This document shows positions 33,280 through 44,515 of a stretch of 64,000 nucleotides of DNA, piece by piece. The number at the start of each line of letters is the position of its first letter. The stretch's first letter is position 1. Both the position numbers and the translations under genes were made by a program. The notes beneath the pieces were generated by a model that saw only the letters and a program-made list of their open reading frames with translations, had not been told where the DNA came from and ran no database searches. Location of the stretch: NCBI GenBank assembly GCA_023678885.1, contig CM042962.1:27728336-27792335 (forward strand), in the 5' to 3' direction. Source of the DNA: Pogostemon cablin. Its lineage: Eukaryota > Streptophyta > Magnoliopsida > Lamiales > Lamiaceae.

Positions 33280-33720
33280 TACGTAGTAGTCAAATACTGA
33301 CAATAAAACTGTCAAGCAATAGCCTTCCTTTGGGCCGACTTATTACTCATATGTTAAACAAATAATTGTCACATATTTACCACCACAGGTGCTTGTGTAT
33401 TTCTGCCAAATATTAATCTACCTATGGGCCGTTCAATACCCGCATGAAGATACACTTGCAAAACATTATTAATTAAGGACCTATCACAAGACACCTTGTG
33501 CAACATTAACCTCGTCTATGGACAAAAATTAACTGCAGGGGTAATCTTGGTGTAACAATCAAGTATTGACAATAAGTTCTGTCAAACAAGAGTCTATCTG
33601 TGGACCGACTCATGTTCACATGAATAATCCAAATAATTATCACATACTTATTATCACATGTGTGTTATTATTCTGTGAAACTGTGCCTACCTGTGGGCCG
33701 AACACAGAACATATAAATAA
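33280..33720. repeat. Degenerate repeats in the LARD interior
   Basis: Related blocks at about 33285-33375 and 33555-33645 share CAA(T/G)TA(C)TGACAATAA, CTGTCAA(A/G)CAA and the GGGCCGACT-type run followed by AATAATTxTCACATA. Shorter variants with GTGGGCCG or ATGGGCCG lie at about 33425 and 33695. No function is evident. Confidence 0.6.
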
Positions 33721-34535
33721 TACCACACCCATCTACGTAATTTCAATAAAGTTTTTCTCCACACACGATATTGTTGTGGCAACATGGTGCTTCGATTGAC
33801 TAAATTGAAGGTTTACTAGACTAATTAAATAAATATTAAAATATTTAATTTAATTAAATGACATTTAACGGTCTCCCCAATTTAATTTAATTTTATTCCT
33901 CTAACCAAATAGGAATATTAGATGATTTATTACCCTATAATGATGAAATATCTCCTTTACTTAATTAGGGATTCCAAAATCCTAATTTAATATAAACTGA
34001 ATTTAGCAAATATTTTATTATTATTAATAATCACCGAATCCTTAATTTAAATTAATAATATAAACTGAATTTGTCCACAATTAGATTATAATAAAATTAA
34101 TAATTTCCAAACATAGGTAGGCGGAGTTACAGAAGCATAGTGGGAGAGATGGATGTACAGGGTATCGGGAGACGTGAGAGATTGAAAAGACAAAAGAGAA
34201 AGGGTGGGGTAGGTGGAGAATCAATATTGTTTAAAATTAAAAAAAAAAAAACCAATAATATACCTAAGAATGGTTTATGGGCTTAAATTAAAAGCAATTT
34301 TTGGATCTGATTTCAAAATAATATTGGGCCTTATGCAATGCAAATGGTGAAGCCCAAATAAACTAGAGTATACTTCAAGTTTGGTGTTTTATTTAATTTA
34401 TAAAATCATGTATAAAAATAAAATTTTGAAATATAAATAAAAATATGTAATTTTTATTTTCCAGTTGAACCGTCCGTCCGACCTTGAACAGTTAGGGTCA
34501 CCGGTTTGGCTTCCGATCCGATTTTCAAATCACTG

Positions 34536-34543
34536 ATTAGAAC
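34536..34543. repeat. hAT target duplication, right (ATTAGAAC)
   Basis: Exact match to 29938-29945. Confidence 0.85.
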
Positions 34544-34770
34544 ACCAACCGTGGGTATTCAAAGAAATCTTATAATAATATTCAGAAAAAATCGTAACTA
34601 TACAAACGCGGTATTCAGAGAAATCTAATAATAGTATTCAGAAAAAATTATAATCATACCGAACACAGACATTAGAATAGCAACCGTTGATATTCAAAGA
34701 AATCTTATAATAGTATTCAGAAAAAATGGTAATCATGCAGAAAGCATATATTCAGAGAATTCCTGAATCA
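34544..34770. repeat. Minisatellite, right part
   Basis: Continuation of the roughly 80-bp repeat array after the hAT insertion, with about three units. Confidence 0.85.
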
Positions 34771-35251
34771 AATTTATGGAACATTGAGAATAGAGAACTA
34801 GAATATAGGACATGGTAATTAAGAATTATGTATTTAACTGATTATGAAATGAAAATTAAGACTTTACATTACATACTTTTATATCTAATAGTAATATAAT
34901 TTACAAATTGTGTCTAATGCTAATATTATCTTATATTTTGTACCTATAAGTAATAATTACTATAATAGTTAAATTTTGTATTAAAAAACGAAAACAAACA
35001 AAACCTTAATTAAATAAAGAGTCGCCCTCTCTATATCATAAGGCAAATACTTGGATAATATTGGGGAATAGGCTATATGACATAAATAAAAAATTAAAAT
35101 ATTTTTTAAAAAATTGAGCGATAAAAATTGATAATGGTTTAGTTAAACTATTTCATAAGTGATAATAAATGAAAATTTACATTATCTATAATGAAAGATG
35201 ATAAAAAAAAAAGAAAATTTTGATCTTAGACAAGAATTGCTTTTACATATA
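34771..35251. other. AT-rich DNA, no feature seen
   Basis: No gene or element ends recognised between the minisatellite and the next MITE. Confidence 0.6.
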
Positions 35252-35487
35252 CTCTCTCCGTCCTGCATTAATATTTACATTTGTTTTTTGCACTTAATTT
35301 AAGAGATATAATATTTTAATATTTAATAAGACGTGATAAATAATATATAATGTGAAGTGTGTAGTTTTATTAATGTTGTGTGTAGGCCTACATTAAATAA
35401 TTAACTGTTTTGTGTTAGCCCAACTTAAATAAAAGAAAATATAAACCTTTGGAACAAAATAAAATAAAAAATATAAGCAGGAGGGAG
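35252..35487. mobile_element. Stowaway-like MITE
   Basis: Ends CTCTCTCCGTCCTGC and GCAGGAGGGAG, flanked by TA. The interior carries TTTTTTGCACTTAATTTAAG, a variant of the shared core. Confidence 0.8.
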
Positions 35488-35550
35488 TAATTATGTATTA
35501 TAAATCCAAATATATATACGTAATACGAGCATTTGCCACAAATAAAATTA

Positions 35551-35851
35551 GGGTAAATTATAAAAAGCCCCTCGAGATTTGTCCAAATTACCAAATAAAT
35601 CCCGTGGTTTGAAAAATGACCAATTACCCCTTTAAAAAATATTTTTTTTAAAAAAAATAGTGAAATTTAAAAATACTATGTTAAATATATGAGTCTTAAT
35701 GTCATTTTCATCCTTCTTTATTTTAAGAAAAAATGTATTTTTATTAATGTTCAAATAAAAAACAAGTTAAAGGAGGTAATTGACAATTTTTCAAACCACG
35801 AGATTTATTTAGTAATTTTGACAAACCTCGAGGGGTTCTGATAATTTACCC
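35551..35851. mobile_element. Mutator-type MITE with 9-bp target duplication
   Basis: 301 bp. Long inverted repeats start GGGTAAATTATAAAAAGCCC on the left and GGGTAAATTATCAGAACCCC on the right (reverse complement). Both continue with CTCGAG, then AAATAAATC, CGTGGTTTG and so on for about 90 bases. Flanked by a perfect ATAAAATTA (35542-35550 and 35852-35860). Foldback type, no coding capacity. Confidence 0.93.
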
Positions 35852-35999
35852 ATAAAATTACAAACTGACCAGGTACAAACAGAAGCTAGAACTTGTCATT
35901 CCAATGTGGAATAACTCTAATTACTAAGTTTTGATAATTTGAAATGATTTAAAAGAGTTGTTCTCTTACTCAAAGAGCGTGTTTAATCATGACGTTCTT

Positions 36000-37244
36000 A
36001 TATCACAAAACTCATTTGGTAATTCATTTGTTAATCATTTTCAATAAGTTTAGAGTAGAACCTAGAGATAAAATATTAAGCACCAAATATTAACCATAGA
36101 AATAAAAAGCAAACATACTACATTTCATATTTTCATGATTAGATATATTTTTAAAATACTACCAATTTTTATTTATTATATAAATTGTTTCTAAAATAGT
36201 TCTTCATTTTTTTTTTATCCATTGATTTTTTTTTAAAAAAATATAATCACTATTATAAACTTCATTATTTTCTCCGTCTTAAAATTAAATTCACTCTTTT
36301 TTATTCGTCTATTCTATAATAAGGTTCACCTCTAAAAAAATGAAATAACACTTAAATTCGTACATTTTAATTTTAAAATTATTATCAATTTTTAACACAC
36401 AAAATATATTTTTTATACTTAATCTTTCACATTCATAAGACCTCATTTGCTTTTTGTACTTGAATTAAATAATATTACTATTTTATGTGTAGCGGGTAGT
36501 TGTATTAGTGGTAAATGGTAGGTCATATGTGGGGATTCTTTTACTGAAAAGTGAAAATAGAGATCTTTGAGTGAGACATATATTACTCCATGAGACTCGC
36601 ACACAACACTAATACAACTACTCACTTTATATTAAAATATTATTTTTCTCACCTTATTTCATATTAAAATAGTACTATATTTCTTAATCTCCGTGTAAAA
36701 AATAAATGTGAAGTTTGAAATGGACGGATGAGGTATATAGTAAAATGGAAATTTTTTGATGGGACGTAGGAATATAATTTATTATCTAAAAATTTAATAT
36801 TATTCTAAAAAATCAACAGAATAATGAAAAAGTAACTTTAATAAACAATGTGGAAAAGAAAGATAAATTTATATTGCGATAGAGGGATTATATTAGATTA
36901 ATTTTTTTGGGAAAATTAATAAACAAAAATTGAATAAAGAAATGAAGATGTAGAATTTGATAATGTGGAAAATAGTGGGGAAATTAAGCAAGTGTCTGGG
37001 GGCAATCACTTTAAATGGACAACTTTTGATTATTTTAATGTATGTGAGAGTGAAAGTGACAAGTTGGTGTAAGTGATGAATTGAAGGACAACAATGGGTC
37101 CCATTTTTTCTTTCAAAAAAAAATATTATTACCATTATCATTATTATTATTACTGTCCACCTTTTACCATGCAAGCTCAGCCATAAACATTCCATCAACA
37201 AACCCCAAAATATCCACCTTATTTAATTATTTTCATAAGCTTTA
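36000..37244. other. Intergenic DNA with decayed MITE pieces
   Basis: No gene seen. Pieces resembling Stowaway interiors occur at about 36265-36330, 36420-36580 and 36590-36750 (for example TTTTGTACTTGAATTAAATA and GTAGCGGGTAGTTGTATTAG), but the ends are too worn to place. Confidence 0.5.
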
Positions 37245-37526
37245 CTCCCTCCCTCCCATATTTATTTTCGTAATTAATGTAAATACAAAATTTAAGAAAA
37301 GTTACTTTTTAATTAATTTTATTGATTTTTGAAGGGTATTGTGGTATTTTTAAGTAATAAATAAATTATAAAGTATGTTATGTGTGTTAGGTGAGAGTGA
37401 TATTTTTGAAATTAAGGTAACTTTTGAGGTTATTGGTTAGTGTGAAGTTTTCTTTTTTGGGGTGTGAAGATAAATGTGGGATTGACAAAAACAGAAAGTG
37501 TGAAGATAAATATGGTATTGAGGGAG
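37245..37526. mobile_element. Stowaway-like MITE
   Basis: Ends CTCCCTCCCTCCCATATTTA and GGTATTGAGGGAG with TA on both sides. Confidence 0.75.
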
Positions 37527-37760
37527 TACATTTTTTCATGTAAACATAACATCATATACTCCTTAAAGTAAATGAATACATCTATATGATCATATGTAGA
37601 CATATTTGAATAAATAGTATTTAAACTAATTACTATAATGATAAGAATTCATTAAATTTTGAAAAATAAGAGTAAAATATGAACTACAGATGTGAAAATA
37701 TAATTATTATCATAAAAATTAATTTATTAATAATAATTGAATCCAAGCAATTAAGTAGTA

Positions 37761-38006
37761 CTCCCTCCATCCCATTCTAATAGTTACATATTTCATTTTT
37801 GAGCGTCTCATCCTAATGATTATATTTTCCTTTTTAGCACATGGGACCTACACAAATTAATTACTTCTCTCTCCATGGATCCACACATCACACTAATACA
37901 CCTACCCACTTTACATTAAAATATTATTTCTCTCAACTCAATACACATTAAAATACTATACTCATTAATCCACGTACAAAAAACAAACGTAACCATAAGG
38001 ACGGTA
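37761..38006. mobile_element. Stowaway-like MITE
   Basis: Left end CTCCCTCCATCCCATTCTAA. The right end, near ATAAGGACGGTACTCC, is degenerate. The interior has the reverse of the shared core (TTAATCCACGTACAAAAAAC). Confidence 0.6.
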
Positions 38007-38369
38007 CTCCATCCGTTCAAAAGTAGTAATTTAAAAATGGTTTTCTAATTCCGTACAAATTATAAATGTGGAGTTAAAATTTAGAGGATCATGGGTGACC
38101 ACGGGTCACTCAAGAATTACCCTAAACGAAATAATAATATTTTTGATCAAAATGATACCTAATTAAAAAAATTAATAAAATGCTCCTGCCTTTTTATGAT
38201 GTCTTACATGATTTTCTCAATAAAATAATGGACTGTTTTTTATTTTCGAAATCAATGCTCAACTTTCGAAATTAAAAACAAAATATAGAGCAATTCTAAA
38301 ACCACAAATATTCGATTCATTGAATCTTACAGATTCATGTATGATTTTACGATGGAACTTCTACAAAAT

Positions 38370-38513
38370 TGCATGTTCATTGTTGGGCGTGGCATAATAA
38401 TAATTCATCATTGGTCTACCACTCACTACTAATACAATTACTCATTTTATATAAAAGAATAATATTCTTAAAACATAAGGTCTCTAACCCTCATTACCTG
38501 GGACGGAGGGAGT
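38370..38513. mobile_element. Partial Stowaway-like MITE
   Basis: Right end ACCTGGGACGGAGGGAG before TA is clear. The left end is not identified; a second partial start lies at about 38006 (CTCCATCCGTTC). Confidence 0.45.
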
Positions 38514-38746
38514 ATACCCTATGTATTGCTAGGATGTTTAAATTATAGGGGACCATAGTGTGTACAAAAAACTAACTCAATGCAAAAAGTAAATAAGTAC
38601 TTTATCCATGGACATTTCACATTTTAAAAAAAAAACATTACTTCCATAATATCTTTTAAAGTCAACAAAACTAGTAAAAAATAATATTTTTTTCTTAAAC
38701 AACGTGAAAAGCGTTCTCTGAGTCCAAGGGAGTTTATATATTTTTA

Positions 38747-39017
38747 CTCCCTACATCCCAACTAGTTTTTCACCATTTACACTTTAGTTCGTCCAACACA
38801 CACTTCAGTCTTCACTGCTTAAAAGTAGTCGAAGTTAAAAAAATATGTAACATCTTAACTTAACTCACATAACATACTTTATTATTTAAAAATATTTTAT
38901 TATCCCAAAAGTGAATAAAATTAGTAAGATAAAGTGACTTTTCTTAAATTTCTTATTTATAGTAACAGCGAAAAGTAAAGAGAGACGAAGCTATTATTAC
39001 TATTTACTGATAGGGAG
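38747..39017. mobile_element. Stowaway-like MITE
   Basis: Ends CTCCCTACATCCCAACTAG and CTGATAGGGAG with TA on both sides. Confidence 0.65.
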
Positions 39018-39795
39018 TATATAAGTGAAAATTTAATTTAGGATGAAAGTTAGGGCAGAAATAAATGATATGGTAAGCAACGGAATATCGGATTGTACTA
39101 TAGTTTTGTCTGCCATATATCCAACCAGACCTTTTTGACTATTCTCTCTCTTACACACACAACACGGTTTCCAGCTATATTTCATGTCAAGGAAAATCTC
39201 CGTTTTCGATTCTCTACACTCTAAACCAAATTCCTGATACTATTACTACCTACCCACCCTTCCACACAACTACTCTACTGTTAATTCTAAAACAAAGATT
39301 ACAGAAACAATGTCTAAAACAACAACATTAATCATAATAATGGAGTAATTTTAGAATGGGGTTTTGTTTCTACTTTCTTACTGTCCACAAGGATGTTTAT
39401 CTCTGGAAATACTACTAAACAATCTAGAAAAGCATGCAAGTAACAAATCCATTCATTTCTTACATGCAATAATGAATTTGCATGTATAATTAATTATCCA
39501 AACATGTTATTAACGTAACTATAATTTCATCTATATATGTTCCTCGTAATTTAGATAGTGTCGTGAAGGTTAGGAGGAAATAAAAGAAAGAAAAAACAGA
39601 TAATTTTTGTGATGAGTTAACTCATTATTCAAAGAGAGATATATATATTATAGGTTTTACATCAGTCTCGAAGCTTTTCGAGCTCCATCAAAAACTTTTT
39701 TTTTTTTTTTAAATCTAAAGATCACACTGGAGCTCGTATACACTATTTCTTTAGAAACAAAACATTAATTAAAACTCATCTGTCAACATTTGCTC
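39018..39795 (-). other. 3' flank of the UBZ-protein gene
   Basis: AT-rich; the part next to 39795 is the probable 3' untranslated region of the minus-strand gene. No other coding sequence seen. Confidence 0.5.
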
Positions 39796-42700
39796 TCATA
39801 TTTCATGTTCACGAAAAGAAAAGCAGGGAGAAAAGTAGAGAGATGGCGACCTCAGGTGAACTCCGGTGGGCGTTGAAGAGTTGGAATGCAAGGCTGTGGA
39901 ACCTTGTGGAATGCAGTTGTTCCATTTGTTGGCTGGTGTGTTCCCATTTGGTGGTCCATTGAAGTGAGGATAAACCCGAGTCTGATAGCTGTAGAAAGGA
40001 TTGGCTCCTCCTCCGCCTTCCGTCTTCACGCCTAAACCTGCTTCACTTTCATCAATCATGATTATCTCCTCGTGTGTACCACCAAAAGAGTCCATATGAT
40101 GAACGCAGGTTTCAGCAGCTGGTCGAGGCTCAAGTCGTATCAGTTGATCCGCCACCAGATTGAAACCACTCGCAAATCCATGACACCTTGCATCCACAAA
40201 ATTCATACTAGGAGGAAATACAGGTGTTGATGGATGAGTAGACAACTGTGATGGCCTGTAATTCGCAGGTATCTTGAAGCCATGGGAATGATCAAAGTGC
40301 TGCTGCTGCAAATTGTCGAATGTTGAGGGACCTCGCGGCAAACTATGGTGAAATGAGCTGCTGCGTTCCTTCTGATTATTGCAGGCGGACGTCCTAGGAC
40401 TTGGATGATCCATCACCATACTAGACTGAAATGGCATTGCTAGAGGAGATGAACTCTCATCTTTATTCACCACCATTAAGTTCTTTCCCATCAGTCGCAG
40501 AACAGGATTAGGCGTAGATGGACTAGGACTAGGACTAGGACTATCACCAAATGAAGTCTGAAACTTAGTTTCACAACTACGAAGAGGGTATACCATTTGC
40601 AAGCTAGCAGCGGGTTCTGATGCTGCTTCCTTCTCTGGGAGTGTTGTTCCTGATCCCATGTACAGACAGTGAATTTCGTTCTTCGGATCGTTACTCGTTA
40701 CAACAGGAGAAGTCATTGTCCGCCGCCTTATAACTTGGGACTGATCTTGGTGATGGTTGCCTTGCAAAGATCCATCTTTCCTAGCGCAACAACACAGCTG
40801 GACATTCCTGACTTCATGAGTTGATCCGGCCGAAATCAAGGCGGGCCTCGATTCAAGAAGGTTGAGCTCTCGATCGCCACTGCCAACTTGCTCAAAGGGA
40901 GAATAACTTTCGACCGCAGGAGCTGTCCTATGATCCACTGAGATGTCTAGTTGAGACGGAGCAGACAAGTTGGTGATGGATATCGATGCCCCTCTTCCAG
41001 TAACAGAATTCGACACCACTGACATTGCAGAGATCGGAGAATCCGACGAATCCATGTCAACAACTTCATGCCCCTCTTCAGAAGATTGTAATCTGCAGGT
41101 GGTTAATGACGAATGCCCTTGAAGTTCTTCCGACCCCATTCGCCCAGGGCTCGGTAAAAATGAGCCCGGCGGTCCTGGTATGGGAATTGGATCGACATCA
41201 ACAAAGTAATTTCCTTGAACTTCATCAGTATCCATTTCTGCCACCACATTATCTTGATCACCATTCAAAACAAGCTCATCCGGGCAACGTCCACTGTAAT
41301 AATGCGAACCACATTCGATGTTAGAAGAATCAGCAAGTCCAGGGAATGCAGAATCCAATGATTTGCTAAAGGATTCAAATGCTTCTCCATCAGTCATTCC
41401 ATAGGCGGGCTCACGAACCAATTCATCGAGCATTTCAGCCTCCTGTTCCACGCCAATTGGATCATCGTTGCCTGTAAACGAATCGACATTTTCCCCACCA
41501 CTGAGACTATCAGATTCAGGTGATGATTCTAAGTCCTTATCTCTTTCACCAACCTTCTTTTGGAGTTTCAAAACCCTAGTTCTATTCATCAATGACTTAT
41601 CAGAGTCCTTTTCCAGTTGAGTTGCACTTCCTCCCATTGTCTCTACCATACTATTTTGCCTACGAACAGCAGATCGCGACACTACAAACTCTTCTTCGTT
41701 TGATTGTGACGAACAATGCAGCCTAGTTTTCTTAAGCTTTCGCGCAAAATTCCTCTTCGGTTCTGTAACAGATGTGTGCCTGAAAGACAACAGTGCTGTC
41801 CTCAAGGATGACAACTTCTTGCCTCCGGCTGAGATTGTATGACCTGAAGATGATTTTCTCGGAGACGCGAACTTCTTGCCTTCAGATGAGATTCTATGAT
41901 GATGGAGGAAGCTTGGATTGCCACACATTCCCATCTTCTTGTCACTCCGCGAAGACACATGATTTTCTGTACCATTCGGAGGATCCATATGACTTTCGTG
42001 AGCTGAAGGAAGATCTTTACCAGGCTTAAACTTAGAGAACATCAGATCATTTTTCTTGTCTCTGGAATGTTGAAACGTCGACAAGGGAAACGGTGGTCTC
42101 TTTCTCAGAGAAGAAGCCCCAATAAATCCATCATGAGAACTGCATAAGGTGTCCTTTCTTTTATGGCTTTCAGGAGGTAAACAAGGATTTTCATCGGACG
42201 AAATTGGGGATGTTGAGGCAGCACTTCCCTTCGAAAATGCATCACCGACCGAAGATACACTCTTTACCCTCAAGTTCTTGGTACTTCTATCTGTATGCTG
42301 ATTTCCACGCTCAACATTGATCTTCTTTTTTATACCAGTTCGCTTGGATCCTACCCACTGTTTAATCATTCCAAAATCTTCGGGTTTCATCTGATCAGAG
42401 ACTACAAGATGCTGTGCAGTATCATCCTCTTTGCATCCTTCAGAGTGAAGTAACTTCTGCTGGCCATTCTCAGCCTGTAAACATCACAGCTCAAGTTTTT
42501 ATTGGCAAAGGTGACAAAATCTTAAGCATTGCTTACAGCATCAACAGCTGGAATGCCACAAAATCATGATTCATGTGAATTATTATCCACTCAACATTAA
42601 CCATCAAAATTTGAAAGAAAAGTTCAATACACCAAACTAAAGCATTCAGAATTGCTCAGTTAATTAAAAAAACCATTCTACTGGAATTATTATCATCCCC

Positions 42701-44515
42701 CATTCAACTAGACAATAATCAACTACCTTAACAACTCAGTAAAGCCACAAAACAAAAGGAGACAAGATTTATATATATGTGTGTGTATACCTCAAGTCCA
42801 TTGTAGCTAATTGGTCCATGAGGAAGACAATCAAAATGATGATCAGAAAGGGGAGAACAACTTCCTTGTCCATCAAGAGATGGCTTCTGAGGCTTGTGTT
42901 TCTGGACAAAAATCTTTCTTTTCTTGCTCAGAAGTACTTTCCTTCCTACATCTCCTCTTTTTACAAACTTGCTTGGTCCAGGATCATCGTCAGCGTTCGA
43001 CTTAGATGGTGGATTGCTAAGCTTAGATAAGATTCGAAGCTTAGTGCCATTAGAGTCTATATACACAGCTCCATCCTGATTGTTGTCCTCAACATTAACC
43101 GAATGATACATCTTCTCCTCCTCTTCAGAACATTCCTCCAAATCCTGATCAGGTGGAGGGCCCCTATTCGAACACCAGTTAGTGCCATTTCTCTTATCAA
43201 GATCCTCCAATGTACATGGTAAGGCTGTTTCATATATGTCCACCATCAATTTAGTTTTCCTGGGCTTTATTCTATGCTTAACGACTTTCGAATTCGGAGT
43301 CCATTTAACCGAGGACTCCACGGAGAGACACTGGTCGATGTGGGCATTCAAAGTGGTGTTTGAAGACGACGAAAAGGTCTTGCACACCGGGCAAACCTTC
43401 GAAGCCATTGATTCCGAAACGACTGCAGCTGATTCCTCGTTGGATTTTGGTTCAGAGATATTAGTCAGTTTTACTATCAACCTGCACTTCTTCACCGGGC
43501 TGCTGTCAACCTTGTTGGGCCCCCGACCGGTAAAATCGGGCTTCTCCGGTGGTTCCAAGCAAGGACTAGTAATGGGGAGAAGTGAGTTTATATCAGAACA
43601 AGATTGACTTGTTGTAGTTGATGGAAATTCTGTATCTTCTTCAGATTTATCACTTGACTTCAATTTCTCAGTGTTCACAACAACAACACTCTGGTCGGAA
43701 AGTTTCACATCAGAATCCGTTAGAATCGACTGATTTCTTACTGAATCCAGAGGCTGAAAAGGAGGCAAAACATCCTTCACTCCATGCTTAACACAAAGTT
43801 GCAAGCTCTTGTGAGAAAATGGCCAGTTGTTCTTGATATCTTTGCCTCTAGTATTAAATACATAATCCCTGCAGAAAAATCTTGTAATTAGATGTCAAAT
43901 CAAAGGCCTCATTAAGAAGAACTGAGCTGCTGCAAGAAAAGAAATCATTGATATGCACTAAGACACAGTTTTTAGAATGAGAAAAAAGAGCTTTTGGCAG
44001 AGGAATTAGCTGGTTTAATTAATCAAAAGCAGATGAGCATAAAATGACCAAAATATTGGTGGTCAAAATTGACTATATCCTTGTTGGTCATCTAAACAAT
44101 AGCTTTATTTAGACCATCTTAACCTGCCCATAAACAACATAATTAAGAGCAGATTAGCAAAAAAAAATCAAGAAAGTAAATCTGGTGAAGATGAAGGAAT
44201 ATTTAAGAAGGTCGAGAGGGAAATCAATGGATCACAGACAGATAGATGTTGATTGGATCTGAGTCATCTAACCAACCAAAAGAAACCCCAAGAAATAGCA
44301 TGATGAAGACACACACACACACAGACAAAGAAAGAGAGAGAATTTTACCTTATGGAGAACTTGGGAAGTGGGTTATTGTCATCAAGGCCTGAGTTAAACA
44401 GATCTACCTCAAACAGGTGCTGCTGGTTAAAACCAGAAGTCCTCTCATCACTGCTAACACTTTTCAGTTTAGAGATTTCACAGAGATCTGGAGGAGGGTT
44501 TTCAGTGGATAACAT
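39796..44515 (-). CDS. Plant-specific UBZ-like zinc-finger protein (HAPLESS 8-like?)
   Basis: Three exons on the minus strand: 44515-44349, 43868-42791 and 42474-39796. Donors (GTAAAA, GTATAC) and acceptors (CTGCAG, TTACAG) are good, and the frame is kept throughout (phases 2 and 0). The product has 1307 residues. Seen: NNPLPKFSIRDYVFNTRGKD across the first splice, then KNNWPFSHKSLQLCVKHGVK. At residues 215-236 is a C-x2-C-x13-H-x3-C finger beginning CPVCKTFSSSSN, which resembles UBZ-type ubiquitin-binding fingers. Long low-complexity Ser/Pro/Glu-rich, basic (KTRLH) and acidic regions follow, then the block LRLMGKNLMVVNKDE. I recall this layout from an uncharacterised plant family that may include Arabidopsis HAPLESS 8, but I am not sure. 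A nuclear, disordered protein is plausible. Function unknown. Confidence 0.85.
42475..42790 (-). other. Intron 2 of the UBZ-protein gene
   Basis: GTATACACAC...GTTTACAG, 316 bp, phase 0, between GLE and AENGQQ. Confidence 0.85.
43869..44348 (-). other. Intron 1 of the UBZ-protein gene
   Basis: GTAAAATTC...TTTTTCTGCAG, 480 bp, phase 2: AG|G rejoins an Arg codon between FSI and DYVF. Contains a short (CA)n run near 44310. Confidence 0.85.

Larger units (their letters stand above)
30351..34114 (-). mobile_element. Non-coding LTR-type element (LARD-like)
   Basis: Ends TGTTGGAAAT and ATTTCCAAACA are inverted copies with one extra base. The flanks CAGGT (30346-30350) and TAGGT (34115-34119) match at four of five bases. 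At the left a probable 3' LTR spans 30351-30803 (separate entry). The interior (30804 to about 34075) has no frame longer than 77 codons, so it has no gag or pol. The expected second LTR on the right is missing except for its last roughly 37 bases (from CACAATTAGATTATAAT at about 34076). It is therefore a large non-autonomous retrotransposon derivative with one LTR lost or replaced. Confidence 0.65.
29946..34535. mobile_element. hAT-like element with 8-bp target duplication
   Basis: Terminal inverted repeats CAGTGATTCGAAAATC (left) and CAGTGATTTGAAAATC (right, reverse complement) differ at one base. They are flanked by a perfect 8-bp repeat ATTAGAAC (29938-29945 and 34536-34543), the hallmark of hAT insertion. 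Subterminal CCGG-rich stretches (GACCGGACCGGCCGG on the left, mirrored near 34480-34515) resemble hAT binding clusters. Without the nested LTR-type element the unit is about 826 bp and has no transposase, so it depended on enzymes made elsewhere. Confidence 0.9.

Noticed and set aside
43182..43607. Plus-strand frame of 141 codons
   Set aside because: Lies opposite exon 2 of the UBZ-protein gene, whose minus-strand reading has clear motifs and splice sites.
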